Origin: Flagellimonas hymeniacidonis
GTDB lineage: Bacteria > Bacteroidota > Bacteroidia > Flavobacteriales > Flavobacteriaceae
Direction: 5' to 3'
Assembly: GCF_008040165.1 (NCBI RefSeq)
Contig: NZ_VRUR01000001.1
Coordinates: forward strand, 1,445,349-1,509,348
DNA: 64,000 bases
This document shows, one piece after another, positions 36,606 through 44,469 of the stretch. The notes beneath the pieces were generated by a model, which was given only the letters and a program-made list of their open reading frames with translations, searched no databases and was not told the origin of the DNA. The translations under genes were made by a program, and so were the position numbers. Position 1 is the stretch's first letter; each line of letters begins with the position of its first letter.

Positions 36606-36929
36606 GGTTATGACATATGATTGATGAATGAAGACCAGCTTTTTCTTAAGAAACTGGCTGCATATGCCTAAAGTTAGCCAATTCACAGGATTATTAAAAC
36701 AGGCAGGGTTAAGACGATTTTATCCGGGCCCCATTTAACTTCTCCAAGGTGGATTTAAGCTGTTTTCCATCGAGGTCTTTTAGTCTTCCCTCCCGCCAAA
36801 GCCAAGGTCTGTTGCTGGGTTTTTCCTTAAAAACAATTCCTCTTTGGTAATAATCTTAGCACCAAGATATTGGAAAAAATATAGGCTAGAGTCAATCTTT
36901 TTGTCATTTGAAGCTCATAAAATGTGAAG
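36606..36929. other. 324-bp gap holding a gene remnant
   Basis: It lies between the SUMF1-fold gene and the VOC gene. Its left third is leader sequence of the SUMF1-fold gene; the remainder (36709-36914) is coding-like in two reverse frames and is listed as a pseudogene. Confidence 0.6.
36709..36914 (-). pseudogene. Frameshifted 3' remnant of an unidentified gene
   Basis: Read on the reverse strand, one frame opens at about 36914 and gives KIDSSLYFFQYLGAKIITKE then ELFLRKNP; a second frame takes over near 36810 and gives SNRPWLWREGRLKDLDGKQL then KSTLEKLNGARIKSS, stopping at TAA 36709-36711. Both stretches have protein-like composition (charged, amphipathic, few rare residues), and runs of T and A lie at the changeover. 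There is no start codon at the beginning. It looks like the decayed C-terminus of a once longer gene; the family is not recognised. It lies at the edge of the cassette-like region. Confidence 0.45.
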
Positions 36930-37355
36930 TTATTCTGAAAGGTTCAGTTGCCATGAAATACCATATCTGTCTTCACACCATCCAAATTTTTTGCCAAAGC
37001 CATAATTTTCTGAGCCGTAATCGTCAAGAGGAACCATAACCTGACCACCATTTGAAGAAAGCTCATCAAATAGAGTTTGTATCTGATTTTCTGAGCCACA
37101 TTCAGCAAACAGTGACACTCCCGGAGTAAATGACCAGGCATGGTTATAATTACTTTCAGAGACTCCGTATTCAACACCATTTAATGTAAATATTCCATAT
37201 TTGATAAGCTCTGGTGTTCCTCCAGCCTCTCCTTCTGAGTATTTTGTTATGCTTTTGATTTCCGAATTCGGAAAGATTGAAGTATAAAAATTAATTGCTT
37301 CTTCGGCCCTTCCGCATTGATTACCTACAAACGTTAGAAATGTTGTTATTTGCAT
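36930..37355 (-). CDS. VOC-family (PhnB-like) protein
   Basis: 141 aa, one vicinal-oxygen-chelate fold of the PhnB/3-demethylubiquinone methyltransferase-like subgroup: LTFVGNQCGRAEEAINFYTS at the N-terminus and FGWCEDRYGISWQL at the C-terminus. Members bind metals or small molecules, and many have unknown substrates. It is 15 bp after the DinB-like gene, so these two form a pair. The stop codon overlaps a GTTATT hexamer that resembles an integron core. It belongs to the small-gene cluster with hairpin-rich spacers. Confidence 0.85.
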   Translation of the reverse strand: MQITTFLTFVGNQCGRAEEAINFYTSIFPNSEIKSITKYSEGEAGGTPELIKYGIFTLNGVEYGVSESNYNHAWSFTPGVSLFAECGSENQIQTLFDELSSNGGQVMVPLDDYGSENYGFGKKFGWCEDRYGISWQLNLSE

Positions 37356-37370
37356 TTTCTTAATTTTAGT

Positions 37371-37832
37371 TCAAACCATTTTTTTTATCAGAACAATTTG
37401 ACCAAGATGATAGTAACTATGTTCAATCATTCCATCAATGTTTCTATAATAAGTTCCATATTTTTCATTTACAAAGTCTCGATTCAATTCTTCATCTGTC
37501 ATTTTTTCTATTAATGCAGCAAGATTTTCTGTATCACTCCAAAATGTGTTTTGAAATGTCTCCCATTCAATTTGCGATTTAATAGGTGGGAAATCAAAAC
37601 TGTACTTATCTCTAATTTCAAGTTTTCCAGTAGTAAACACGTTTTTTATTCCAGCGATATAATAATGGATATGCTGGGACAAAATTGAAATCGTATTTAA
37701 TGATTCAAATTCTGTTGTTGCAATTTTCCAATCCAAGCCCTCCAATTGGTCTTTAAAATTTGTATTCGCAATCCAAGTACCATTTAGAATCACTTCTCGA
37801 AGTCGCTTAGCTAATTGATTACTTTTTGCCAT
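37371..37832 (-). CDS. DinB-fold protein (DUF1572-like)
   Basis: 153 aa, cytoplasmic, helical. It has the metal-site histidine pattern of the DinB/YfiT superfamily: SILSQHIHYYIAG in helix 2 and IEHSYYHLGQIVLIKK at the C-terminus. Probable metal-binding enzyme of unknown substrate. Start ATG 37832. Separated from the upstream SnoaL-like gene by a 108-bp foldable spacer and directly followed by the VOC gene. Confidence 0.82.
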   Translation of the reverse strand: MAKSNQLAKRLREVILNGTWIANTNFKDQLEGLDWKIATTEFESLNTISILSQHIHYYIAGIKNVFTTGKLEIRDKYSFDFPPIKSQIEWETFQNTFWSDTENLAALIEKMTDEELNRDFVNEKYGTYYRNIDGMIEHSYYHLGQIVLIKKMV

Positions 37833-37858
37833 TTTAGAGGTTATTTTGTCATATTATA

Positions 37859-37924
37859 CATAACGGTCTGAGCTATGAACAGTACGGGAGCAAATTGGCG
37901 TTAGCTTTCCGCCACGCACATAGC
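37859..37924 (-). repeat. Foldable spacer between SnoaL-like and DinB-like genes
   Basis: Plus-strand coordinates: CATAAC (37859-37864), GCTATG (37872-37877), TGGCG (37896-37900), GTTAGC (37900-37905), CGCCA (37910-37914) and CATAGC (37919-37924). GCTATG pairs with CATAGC and TGGCG with CGCCA. The edge motifs CATAAC and GTTAGC look like degenerate integron core sites, but L''/L' arms are not convincing. Confidence 0.35.
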
Positions 37925-37940
37925 GAAATCTTTATATTCA

Positions 37941-38312
37941 TCATTCTGCTTTTTTACTCAGATTTTCAGTTAGCAAAATCCATTTCCCATTTTCATTAAT
38001 TAGAACTGTGGTCCCAATTCCGTTTCCTTTTGTAAGATTTTCATTGATTATTCCTTCCCAGTAGAATTCAAACACAAAAGCGGCCATAGATTCTTTTTTA
38101 AGAATCCATCGTACATTTTGTATTGAATATTCTTCGTTCTTAATCATTGAAAAATTTTTTTCAAAGGCAATTCTAACTTTTGATTTCCCCATATGAATTG
38201 TTCCATTAGAAAAAGTTACACAGGCATTATCATGAAATAACGGGTCAACATTTTTCCAATCCTGCGTTTTTAAGGCAGCTTCATATTCTTTTATAAAATC
38301 TTCTGGTTTCAT
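37941..38312 (-). CDS. SnoaL/NTF2-like protein
   Basis: 123 aa, a cone-shaped alpha+beta NTF2-like fold: FIKEYEAALKTQDWKNVDPL then FHDNACVTFSNGTIHMGKSK. These small domains act as ketosteroid-isomerase-like enzymes or binding modules; no substrate is evident. Flanked on both sides by spacers with inverted repeats. The core-like motifs on its two sides (CGCCAAC-type at 38339-38345 and GTTAGC at 37900-37905) are partly complementary. Confidence 0.82.
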   Translation of the reverse strand: MKPEDFIKEYEAALKTQDWKNVDPLFHDNACVTFSNGTIHMGKSKVRIAFEKNFSMIKNEEYSIQNVRWILKKESMAAFVFEFYWEGIINENLTKGNGIGTTVLINENGKWILLTENLSKKAE

Positions 38313-38336
38313 TTACTACTATGTTCGATTATAATT

Positions 38337-38422
38337 GCCGCCAACGTTTTGGCTAAACTGCGTTTGGTTCCATCGAAGTCTCGACGTAGGTGAGTTAATG
38401 CAATTTAGGTTTTGTTAGCACC
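38337..38422 (-). repeat. attC-like imperfect hairpin 3' of the DUF2200 gene
   Basis: On the reverse strand the order is TGCTAAC (38414-38420), 5-nt spacer, CTAAATTGC (38400-38408), a 38-nt loop, GCAGTTTAG (38353-38361), 7-nt spacer, GTTGGCG (38339-38345). The outer 7-mers and the inner 9-mers are complementary on that strand with G-T wobbles. This matches the R''-L''-loop-L'-R' layout of integron attC sites, which fold as single strands. The right core GTTGGCG departs from the consensus GTTRRRY at one position. Confidence 0.45.
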
Positions 38423-38427
38423 AGTTT

Positions 38428-38805
38428 CTACTTTTTTTCTTCACGTAAAATTTTCTCCATTTTACGACCTCTTGCCAATTCATCAATCAGCTTTTCCATG
38501 CGTCTACATTGTTTATACAATTCAAATTCATCCTCTATTTCTTCAATTCGATAACCACAAACGACTCCTTTAATCAAGTGTGCGTTAGGATGTATTTTAG
38601 CTTTTTGAAAAAATGTTCTAAAGGTTGCTTTATCATCAATAAGTGCTTGTAAAGCCTCTTGATCAAAACCAGTAAGCCATTTAATTACTTGATTGAGTTC
38701 TTCTTTTGTTCTCCCATTTTTCTTCAATCTATTAAGGTAAAGTGGATAAATGGATGCAAATATCATATTGGCAACCTTTTCATTTTTTTCGGCTGTAACT
38801 TTCAT
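38428..38805 (-). CDS. DUF2200 protein
   Basis: 125 aa, cytoplasmic. Matches the DUF2200 pattern: VANMIFASIYPLYLNRLKKN, VIKWLTGFDQEALQ, a middle PNAHLIKGVVCGYRIEEIED and a basic C-terminus. The biological role is unknown. The gene is bracketed by complementary 9-mers: GGTGCCAAC at 38829-38837 on its 5' side and GTTAGCACC at 38414-38422 on its 3' side (8 of 9 positions complementary). This is the relation expected between the two ends of one integron gene cassette. Confidence 0.82.
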   Translation of the reverse strand: MKVTAEKNEKVANMIFASIYPLYLNRLKKNGRTKEELNQVIKWLTGFDQEALQALIDDKATFRTFFQKAKIHPNAHLIKGVVCGYRIEEIEDEFELYKQCRRMEKLIDELARGRKMEKILREEKK

Positions 38806-38828
38806 TTTTATTTGATTTTGAATTGATT

Positions 38829-38891
38829 GGTGCCAACTTGTTTATATGGATGTATAATACATCGTTATACTCCTAAATATAGCATATAAAC
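38829..38891 (-). repeat. Long inverted repeat 5' of the DUF2200 gene
   Basis: Plus strand: GGTGCCAAC (38829-38837), GTTTATATG (38840-38848), a small palindrome ATGTAT-A-ATACAT (38850-38862), and CATATAAAC (38883-38891), a perfect 9-bp complement of the second element. It can form a long hairpin, but a partner core on the far side is not evident, so it is not a complete attC. Confidence 0.5.
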
Positions 38892-38938
38892 GATACATAA
38901 CTTAAAGTATAATGTAGAACGCATTCTTTGATCACGGC

Positions 38939-39922
38939 TCACAATCCCTCTGGCACCTTCCCTGCTTCATCCAAAATCCCTTCCATTTTTAAATGGGTAA
39001 TCACAGGCTTTTTAGCCATCCGTACCAAGGTAATATGATCAAAGGAGAGAGAGTCTGCTGGATCTTGGCCTCCGCCCGTAGTGCCTAAAATAGTATAACT
39101 TCTACCATGGCGCGTTTGGTTAGAAAAGGAATGAAAATGCCCATTAATCACTGTATAGGGACGATTTGCCAGCAATGCCTCCAACTTGCCCAAACCTTTT
39201 TCATCCTCACGCATCCATAAAGGTTTGTGCATAAGCACAAAAGTCCATTTTACGGTTGGGTATTTTTCCAACACCCCTTTAAAATAGTTGAACTGCCCAT
39301 CACCCATACCACCTACCCGGCGCTCTTGCATATGAAAGTATTCGGAGTCTTCAAAAGTGCCCTCCAACGCTCCTTTAATAATTTTTATGGCCTTGGCTCG
39401 GGCCTTGTAAATCTCCATCATCCGCTCTTCTTCGTAATCTTCAGAATCCAACATTAAAAACAATACATCTTCATATACAAAATGATAGTAGCGTGGCCCC
39501 AATCTGTTTTTCCAAAATGTACGCATGGCAGGGTTGGTAAGATCATGGTTGCCGCCCAGATAAAAGAAAGGCATATTTAATTTAGCGGTACGTTCATCAA
39601 ACGAGTCCCATTCCTTGGTCAATTGTTCGGTATCTTCGGTGCCGCCATCGATAAGATCGCCAACGCTGAGGACAAAAGTGGGGTCCAGCATATTCAATTG
39701 TGTCACCGCGGTACTGTAGACGCCTTCCCGCTCCCCACCATTTAGATCCGAAATGATCCCAAAGGTGAAATCTTCCTCCTCCAGTTCAAATTCGTCGCTG
39801 GTCCAGGGGGTAGGGCCTTCGGTAATATCATGTTCAAACTTGGGCTGGGGAGCAGGTTCTGGATTGGTCTTACAGCTAATTAAGCAAAGTAGTACAAGGC
39901 CTAGGAGTATATGGGTTTTCAT
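38939..39922 (-). CDS. Metallophosphoesterase lipoprotein
   Basis: 327 aa. Lipoprotein signal with Cys17 (LCLISC). Calcineurin-like phosphoesterase motifs: ISDLNGG (block 1, with Asn where His is usual), SVGDLIDGG, LGGNHD, and NGHFHSF. Two metal ions are expected in the active site. It is anchored in the envelope and probably hydrolyses extracytoplasmic phosphate esters or phosphodiesters; substrate unknown. It borders the cassette-like region on the left and stands alone otherwise. Confidence 0.88.
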   Translation of the reverse strand: MKTHILLGLVLLCLISCKTNPEPAPQPKFEHDITEGPTPWTSDEFELEEEDFTFGIISDLNGGEREGVYSTAVTQLNMLDPTFVLSVGDLIDGGTEDTEQLTKEWDSFDERTAKLNMPFFYLGGNHDLTNPAMRTFWKNRLGPRYYHFVYEDVLFLMLDSEDYEEERMMEIYKARAKAIKIIKGALEGTFEDSEYFHMQERRVGGMGDGQFNYFKGVLEKYPTVKWTFVLMHKPLWMREDEKGLGKLEALLANRPYTVINGHFHSFSNQTRHGRSYTILGTTGGGQDPADSLSFDHITLVRMAKKPVITHLKMEGILDEAGKVPEGL

Positions 39923-40008
39923 GCTAGTTTTGGTTTAGGATTGACGTATATAAACCTAACCAATAAAGCCATGATATGCAAAGTAAACTGCTCCTAAGGT
40001 TGAGGTGC

Positions 40009-42069
40009 TTACAAAAGGTAACTCAACTTAAATCCTCCATAAACATTTCGTCCATTCCCCGGATAAAAATAGCGAGGAAGCGCACCACCAAAACTTGAGG
40101 CGTTGATTAATACGCTTTGCGCATAATTGGTGTCGAAAAGATTGTTTATTCCTGCGTTTAATCCCAAAGAAAAATGTGAAGACAGGCTAGTTTGATATCC
40201 TAGTTTTGCATTGAAAACATTGAAAGAATCACTATTTAAGCTGTTGGCATCCGTTAGTGGAATGTCATCCACAAATTGATGGGTCAAGTTTAGTTGTAAC
40301 CCATTTGTATGGCGGAAATCCACCCCAGAACTGATGCGATGTTTGGGCACTCCAGTCAAAGGGTTTCCGGAAAAATTATCATCACCATCTACAAAATCGA
40401 CAAAGCTATGATCGCTTAGGGTATAGCTTAGGTAGGGAGATAGCACCAGTTGTTTGCAAAGCCGAAGGGCATATTTGGCATCCAACTCCAATCCTTGGTG
40501 CCGCGTTTCTCCAGCATTTCGGCCAATGAATTGATCTTCGCCTACGCGTTGCGCTACCAATAGGTTATTAATGTTCATACGGTAGAGCGCAAAATTTAAC
40601 GACAAATGTTTTCTTAGCAACGCAAACTGCCCGCCCAGTTCAAAATTGGTGCCTGTTTCTTGTGCAATATCTGGGTTGATGACCCCATCTGGAGTTAAAG
40701 TTTCTTCTAGACTAGGATTACTAAATCCACGGCTGATGTTGGTATATAATTGTCCCTGCTTAAATTGATATTGCAATCCAAAACTAGGAAGCAAAATGGC
40801 ATCAAAATTCCGTTCGGCAGAAGTATTGGCAATACCTTGGTTGAACAAATCTCTAAAATCGTAGTCAGTATTGTTGAGGCTGAGACCCATTTGGGCTGAA
40901 AAAGCAGCACTCAGAGGATAGGTAATCGTGCCGAAAAGATTCAATTGACTTCTAAATTCTTGATTGCGACTAAGTCTATCTCCCTCTAGACTGCCATTGC
41001 CATTATTGTCCCTGAATAGATTTTGAAATGTGCCCCAGTGGTACTCATCCTTATACAATTCTCCACCAAAAGTGTATTGGGCCTTAGCCCATTGTCCTTC
41101 AAATTGGCTTCGTAGACCAAAACCGTTGGTAAATTCATCCAAAATATTGAACGGACGAGGTTCGTAATGATCTAAATAGGTATAAAAAATACTGGTGGTA
41201 TTTTTAAGGTTTTGCGAAAATTGATGTGTATATGATAATCCTAGAAGCGTATATTGGTTAGCCTCAAACCCTTGTGCAGCCAACCAATTGGCAGCGGCGC
41301 GGGTAGGATCTTCATCAAAGTCGGTTTGGTTTAGGGAACTGGGAATCTGTGCAGTATAATCTATGTAATTGATTAATATTCCCAAACTGCCTTTGGAACC
41401 GATTTTTATATTGGAATTTAGCAAAAAACCATCGCGGTCAAAGTTATTGTTTTGCCGATAGCCGTCGGTTTCAAAATGGTTGTAGCTAAAACTAAGGTCC
41501 AATTTATTGTTGGAGTGTTGAAAGGCCAGATTATCCTTTAACATACCGTATGACCCTATGGTAAAATTGTTGACCAATTTAGTCTCATCTTCAAAAACAG
41601 GTTTGGTGTCCAATAAAATAGCTCCGCCTAAATTGGCACCAAATGAGGTGGCTTTTGGGCCTTTAATGATTTCAATAGCTCTTAAGTTTTCAAAATCGAA
41701 AGCCTCAATAGTTGAAGAGCCAGTGCCATTGGTCACGGGAATGCCATTAAAGTACAAGCGAAGTTTGTCGGTCCCAAAAGGTGTTCTGGCCCCAACCCCT
41801 CTAATGGTTATGCGATTGGTGTTTAATGCCCCCGAGAGGATGTAGACTCCGGACACTTGATTTATGGCCGAGGCGATATCGATGGGGTTGAATTTTTCAA
41901 AAGTGGTCGGGCCAATAGTTGAAGAGGGGGTTATTCCTACTGCTTTTTTGGTTATTACATCCTCCAAAAGGATAATCTCATCCAATTGGGTTACTGAATC
42001 TTTTTTGATTTCTTGCGAGAACAACTGCATTGTAAAAAGTAAAAATAGAACAGAGAGGAAATCTTTCAT
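40009..42069 (-). CDS. TonB-dependent receptor, siderophore/cation type
   Basis: 686 aa, shorter than the other three receptors, with no carboxypeptidase-like domain. Signal peptide (about 1-18), a plug domain (about 50-160: VSGVYILSGALNTNRITIRG and LRAIEIIKGPKATSFGANLG), barrel ending in NVYGGFKLSYLL. The size and domain layout fit FecA/FhuA-like receptors for ferric siderophores or related ligands. A 24-bp gap separates it from the upstream Gfo/Idh/MocA gene on the same strand. No iron-responsive site was recognised. Confidence 0.9.
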   Translation of the reverse strand: MKDFLSVLFLLFTMQLFSQEIKKDSVTQLDEIILLEDVITKKAVGITPSSTIGPTTFEKFNPIDIASAINQVSGVYILSGALNTNRITIRGVGARTPFGTDKLRLYFNGIPVTNGTGSSTIEAFDFENLRAIEIIKGPKATSFGANLGGAILLDTKPVFEDETKLVNNFTIGSYGMLKDNLAFQHSNNKLDLSFSYNHFETDGYRQNNNFDRDGFLLNSNIKIGSKGSLGILINYIDYTAQIPSSLNQTDFDEDPTRAAANWLAAQGFEANQYTLLGLSYTHQFSQNLKNTTSIFYTYLDHYEPRPFNILDEFTNGFGLRSQFEGQWAKAQYTFGGELYKDEYHWGTFQNLFRDNNGNGSLEGDRLSRNQEFRSQLNLFGTITYPLSAAFSAQMGLSLNNTDYDFRDLFNQGIANTSAERNFDAILLPSFGLQYQFKQGQLYTNISRGFSNPSLEETLTPDGVINPDIAQETGTNFELGGQFALLRKHLSLNFALYRMNINNLLVAQRVGEDQFIGRNAGETRHQGLELDAKYALRLCKQLVLSPYLSYTLSDHSFVDFVDGDDNFSGNPLTGVPKHRISSGVDFRHTNGLQLNLTHQFVDDIPLTDANSLNSDSFNVFNAKLGYQTSLSSHFSLGLNAGINNLFDTNYAQSVLINASSFGGALPRYFYPGNGRNVYGGFKLSYLL

Positions 42070-42093
42070 GAGGGTATAGCGGAACTTAAAATA

Positions 42094-43200
42094 TTATTTT
42101 TTTAATGTGATAGTTTTTCCTTTTTTGGCACTTTCTCTTGCGGCATCTAAAATTTCCATCACAACCATATTATTTTCTAGTGATGAAAGGTTGTGAGGGG
42201 GAAGCGAAATCTTGTTTTTAATCACTGCAGCAAGGAAGGAAAAAGGATCATTAAAAGGAGCTTCCCTTTCCTTAAGCGTAAATTGTTCCTCACTGTATCC
42301 ATCATACCCTTCTGCAATACGGATACGTAAATCGTTTCTGTTGTCAGCATAAATAGCACCTGTTAATCCATATACCTCCATATCTTTTCTACCCATAGGC
42401 CAGTTCCAAGATGGTTCTAAAATTGCCTGGGCATCATCATAGGTAAGAATAATAGTAGCATCATCATCCACTTTTGGATTGTTTTCAGGCTGTAATTGTT
42501 GGGTAATTGCTGTTACGGTATTGGGTCGTTCTCCATTTTTGAGCCAGGTCATTAAATTGGCACCATAGCATCCAAAATCCATGATTGCTCCTCCTCCATT
42601 ATCTTTTGGATCTAATAACCAGTCCAAAAACTCACTGTTGATTCCTAATTTGGCAGGTCCACGATGTCCATCACGGACGATTACTTTTCTTAAATCACCC
42701 ACTTTCCCTTGATCTAGTAATTCTTTAGCGCTGTGATTGGTGGGGTACCAAGTAGTTTCATAATTGGTCAATAAATGAATGTTGTGCTTTTCCGCTAATG
42801 CTTTCATTTGTTTTGCGTGTTTTAAACTCACTGCCAAAGGTTTTTCCACCATGACATGAATGCCTTTTGGTGCACAAACTTCAACGACTTCTAAATGGTC
42901 ATAAATGGTTCCAAATGCTGTAACGGCTTCTGGTTTTGTGGCTGCAATCATTTCTTCCAAAGTATCAAAGACCAAATCCATGGAATATCCGTATTGTTCG
43001 GAATAGCGTTTAGCCAAATCGCGGTTGGGTTCCACCATTCCTACAATTTCTATATTGGGATTGTCTTCAATGCCCAGAATCCAATGCACATGAGTGTGTG
43101 TAAGGCCAGCTACTCCTATTTTTAATGGTTTTTCTTGAGAAAAACACGAGGAGAAATGCACAATAACACAAAAAATAAAGGGAATTGCATAACGCAACAT
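42094..43200 (-). CDS. Exported Gfo/Idh/MocA-family oxidoreductase
   Basis: 368 aa. The N-terminus (MLRYAIPFIFCVIVHFSSCF) is a signal, possibly lipoprotein, then KPLKIGVAGLTHTHVHWI with a Rossmann nucleotide-binding start and the family hallmark VMVEKPLAVS (catalytic-site Lys). A C-terminal alpha/beta dimerisation domain follows. Members oxidise sugars or cyclitols with NAD(P); exported forms, probably folding with cofactor before export, are common in Bacteroidota. It lies between an isochorismatase and a TonB receptor gene on the same strand. Confidence 0.88.
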   Translation of the reverse strand: MLRYAIPFIFCVIVHFSSCFSQEKPLKIGVAGLTHTHVHWILGIEDNPNIEIVGMVEPNRDLAKRYSEQYGYSMDLVFDTLEEMIAATKPEAVTAFGTIYDHLEVVEVCAPKGIHVMVEKPLAVSLKHAKQMKALAEKHNIHLLTNYETTWYPTNHSAKELLDQGKVGDLRKVIVRDGHRGPAKLGINSEFLDWLLDPKDNGGGAIMDFGCYGANLMTWLKNGERPNTVTAITQQLQPENNPKVDDDATIILTYDDAQAILEPSWNWPMGRKDMEVYGLTGAIYADNRNDLRIRIAEGYDGYSEEQFTLKEREAPFNDPFSFLAAVIKNKISLPPHNLSSLENNMVVMEILDAARESAKKGKTITLKK

Positions 43201-43239
43201 AAGGGAGAATTTAAAATGAATATCCTATAAAAATAGCAA

Positions 43240-43797
43240 CTAATTACGTAGCTCCTTTAATAATGTTGCCGTATCCTTTATGATGGCAAATTCATCTTTA
43301 AGATTGGCCAACGCAGTATTATGGATAAGTTCCGCGCTATACTTTTCTCCCGTAACCCCAATTTTATTGAAAGATGCTGTGGCATCGGAAATTAAGGTAG
43401 TATTAAATCCAAGATTGGAGGCCATTCTAGTTGAGGTAGAGATACAATGCTCAGTAGTAAGCCCAACAATAACCACATCAGTTATGTTTTTAGACTTTAG
43501 CTGTGCTTCCAAATCCGTTCCAATGAAAGCGCTGTTCACATTTTTTTGAATAATAGGTTCTCCATTTTTAGGTTGAGTGGAAGGATGAAATGCGTTTCCT
43601 TCTTTGGTAGGATGTAAGGGAGATTCCGGATTTGTGGAGCAATGCTGAATATGGAACCTGGGTAAAGCTTTTTCGCGAAAAGCCTCTAAAATTTTTTGGC
43701 AATTGGCTTCTGCTTCTGGATTGCTACGTTCTTCACCGTAATAATTGGTTTCTTGGAGACCAAGTTGTATGTCTATCAATAATAAGGCTGTCATCAA
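43240..43797 (-). CDS. Isochorismatase-family cysteine hydrolase
   Basis: 185 aa. Catalytic triad of the family: Asp9 (ALLLIDIQLG), Lys85 (IIQKNVNSAF) and Cys118 (VGLTTEHCISTS). Cytoplasmic, and probably a nicotinamidase- or ureidohydrolase-like amidohydrolase; the exact substrate cannot be read. The frame begins MMT, so the start may be either Met. 40 bp before the Gfo/Idh/MocA gene in the direction of transcription. Confidence 0.88.
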   Translation of the reverse strand: MMTALLLIDIQLGLQETNYYGEERSNPEAEANCQKILEAFREKALPRFHIQHCSTNPESPLHPTKEGNAFHPSTQPKNGEPIIQKNVNSAFIGTDLEAQLKSKNITDVVIVGLTTEHCISTSTRMASNLGFNTTLISDATASFNKIGVTGEKYSAELIHNTALANLKDEFAIIKDTATLLKELRN

Positions 43798-43824
43798 AAA
43801 AAAAATTAAGCCTAAAATTAAGGA

Positions 43825-44343
43825 TTAAAACCTGAAGCCCACAGATAATCCTCCACGGTACATAAAGGTATCTTGAAAATCCTCAGGGTTGATATTTCTG
43901 CCAAATCCGCCATGAATTTCCAAGGTAAATTTTTCACTTCGGGTAGCCCATTTATTTCCTAACCCCAAGCCTAATGCTACGGTATTATACTCATTGTCCC
44001 TAAACGCTAAAGGGTCACCAGCTTCGTTGTCTTCGCCGGTGTAATACACCCCAAAGGCCTCAGCAAAAAAACCGCTACGGGGTTGGTAACCAAAGTATGC
44101 CCTAAAGTTTGCCCCAATTCCAAAATCCCCGTTGTAGTCTGTGGCATCATTATCAAAATAAACCGTACCGCCAAAACTGGTGTCTTCGCTCAGGTAGTAT
44201 TCATAAGAACCCTCTACAATACTAGTAGCTATGAAAAGCCCTGCATTGAACTTTATTTCATGATTGTTGCTGAATGCTGGATACGCCTGGGCGGTCATTA
44301 CATATCCAGAAAGTAAAAGACCAAAAAAGACTAGGTTTTTCAT
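43825..44343 (-). CDS. Outer-membrane beta-barrel protein
   Basis: 172 aa from ATG 44343, which gives the signal peptide MKNLVFFGLLLSGYVMTAQA. The mature part is a run of amphipathic strands (TSFGGTVYFDNDATDY, GFFAEAFGVYY, FGRNINPEDF) ending GLSVGFRF with a C-terminal aromatic Phe, typical of small eight-stranded barrels (DUF3575-like). Function unknown. Confidence 0.7.
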   Translation of the reverse strand: MKNLVFFGLLLSGYVMTAQAYPAFSNNHEIKFNAGLFIATSIVEGSYEYYLSEDTSFGGTVYFDNDATDYNGDFGIGANFRAYFGYQPRSGFFAEAFGVYYTGEDNEAGDPLAFRDNEYNTVALGLGLGNKWATRSEKFTLEIHGGFGRNINPEDFQDTFMYRGGLSVGFRF

Positions 44344-44469
44344 AATAGTGATTTTAATTCCACCAAGAATAAGCAATTAGCGTTCCAAAAATTAAAGTTA
44401 GTCATCTCTGTCAAAAACTTCAATTTTAAATAGCCAAGTACATTGGTTATTTTTAGTGAAAATTTAGAA

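Noticed and set aside
36930..38940. Restriction, toxin-antitoxin or phage-defence island
   Set aside because: None of the four genes has nuclease, toxin, helicase or methyltransferase motifs.
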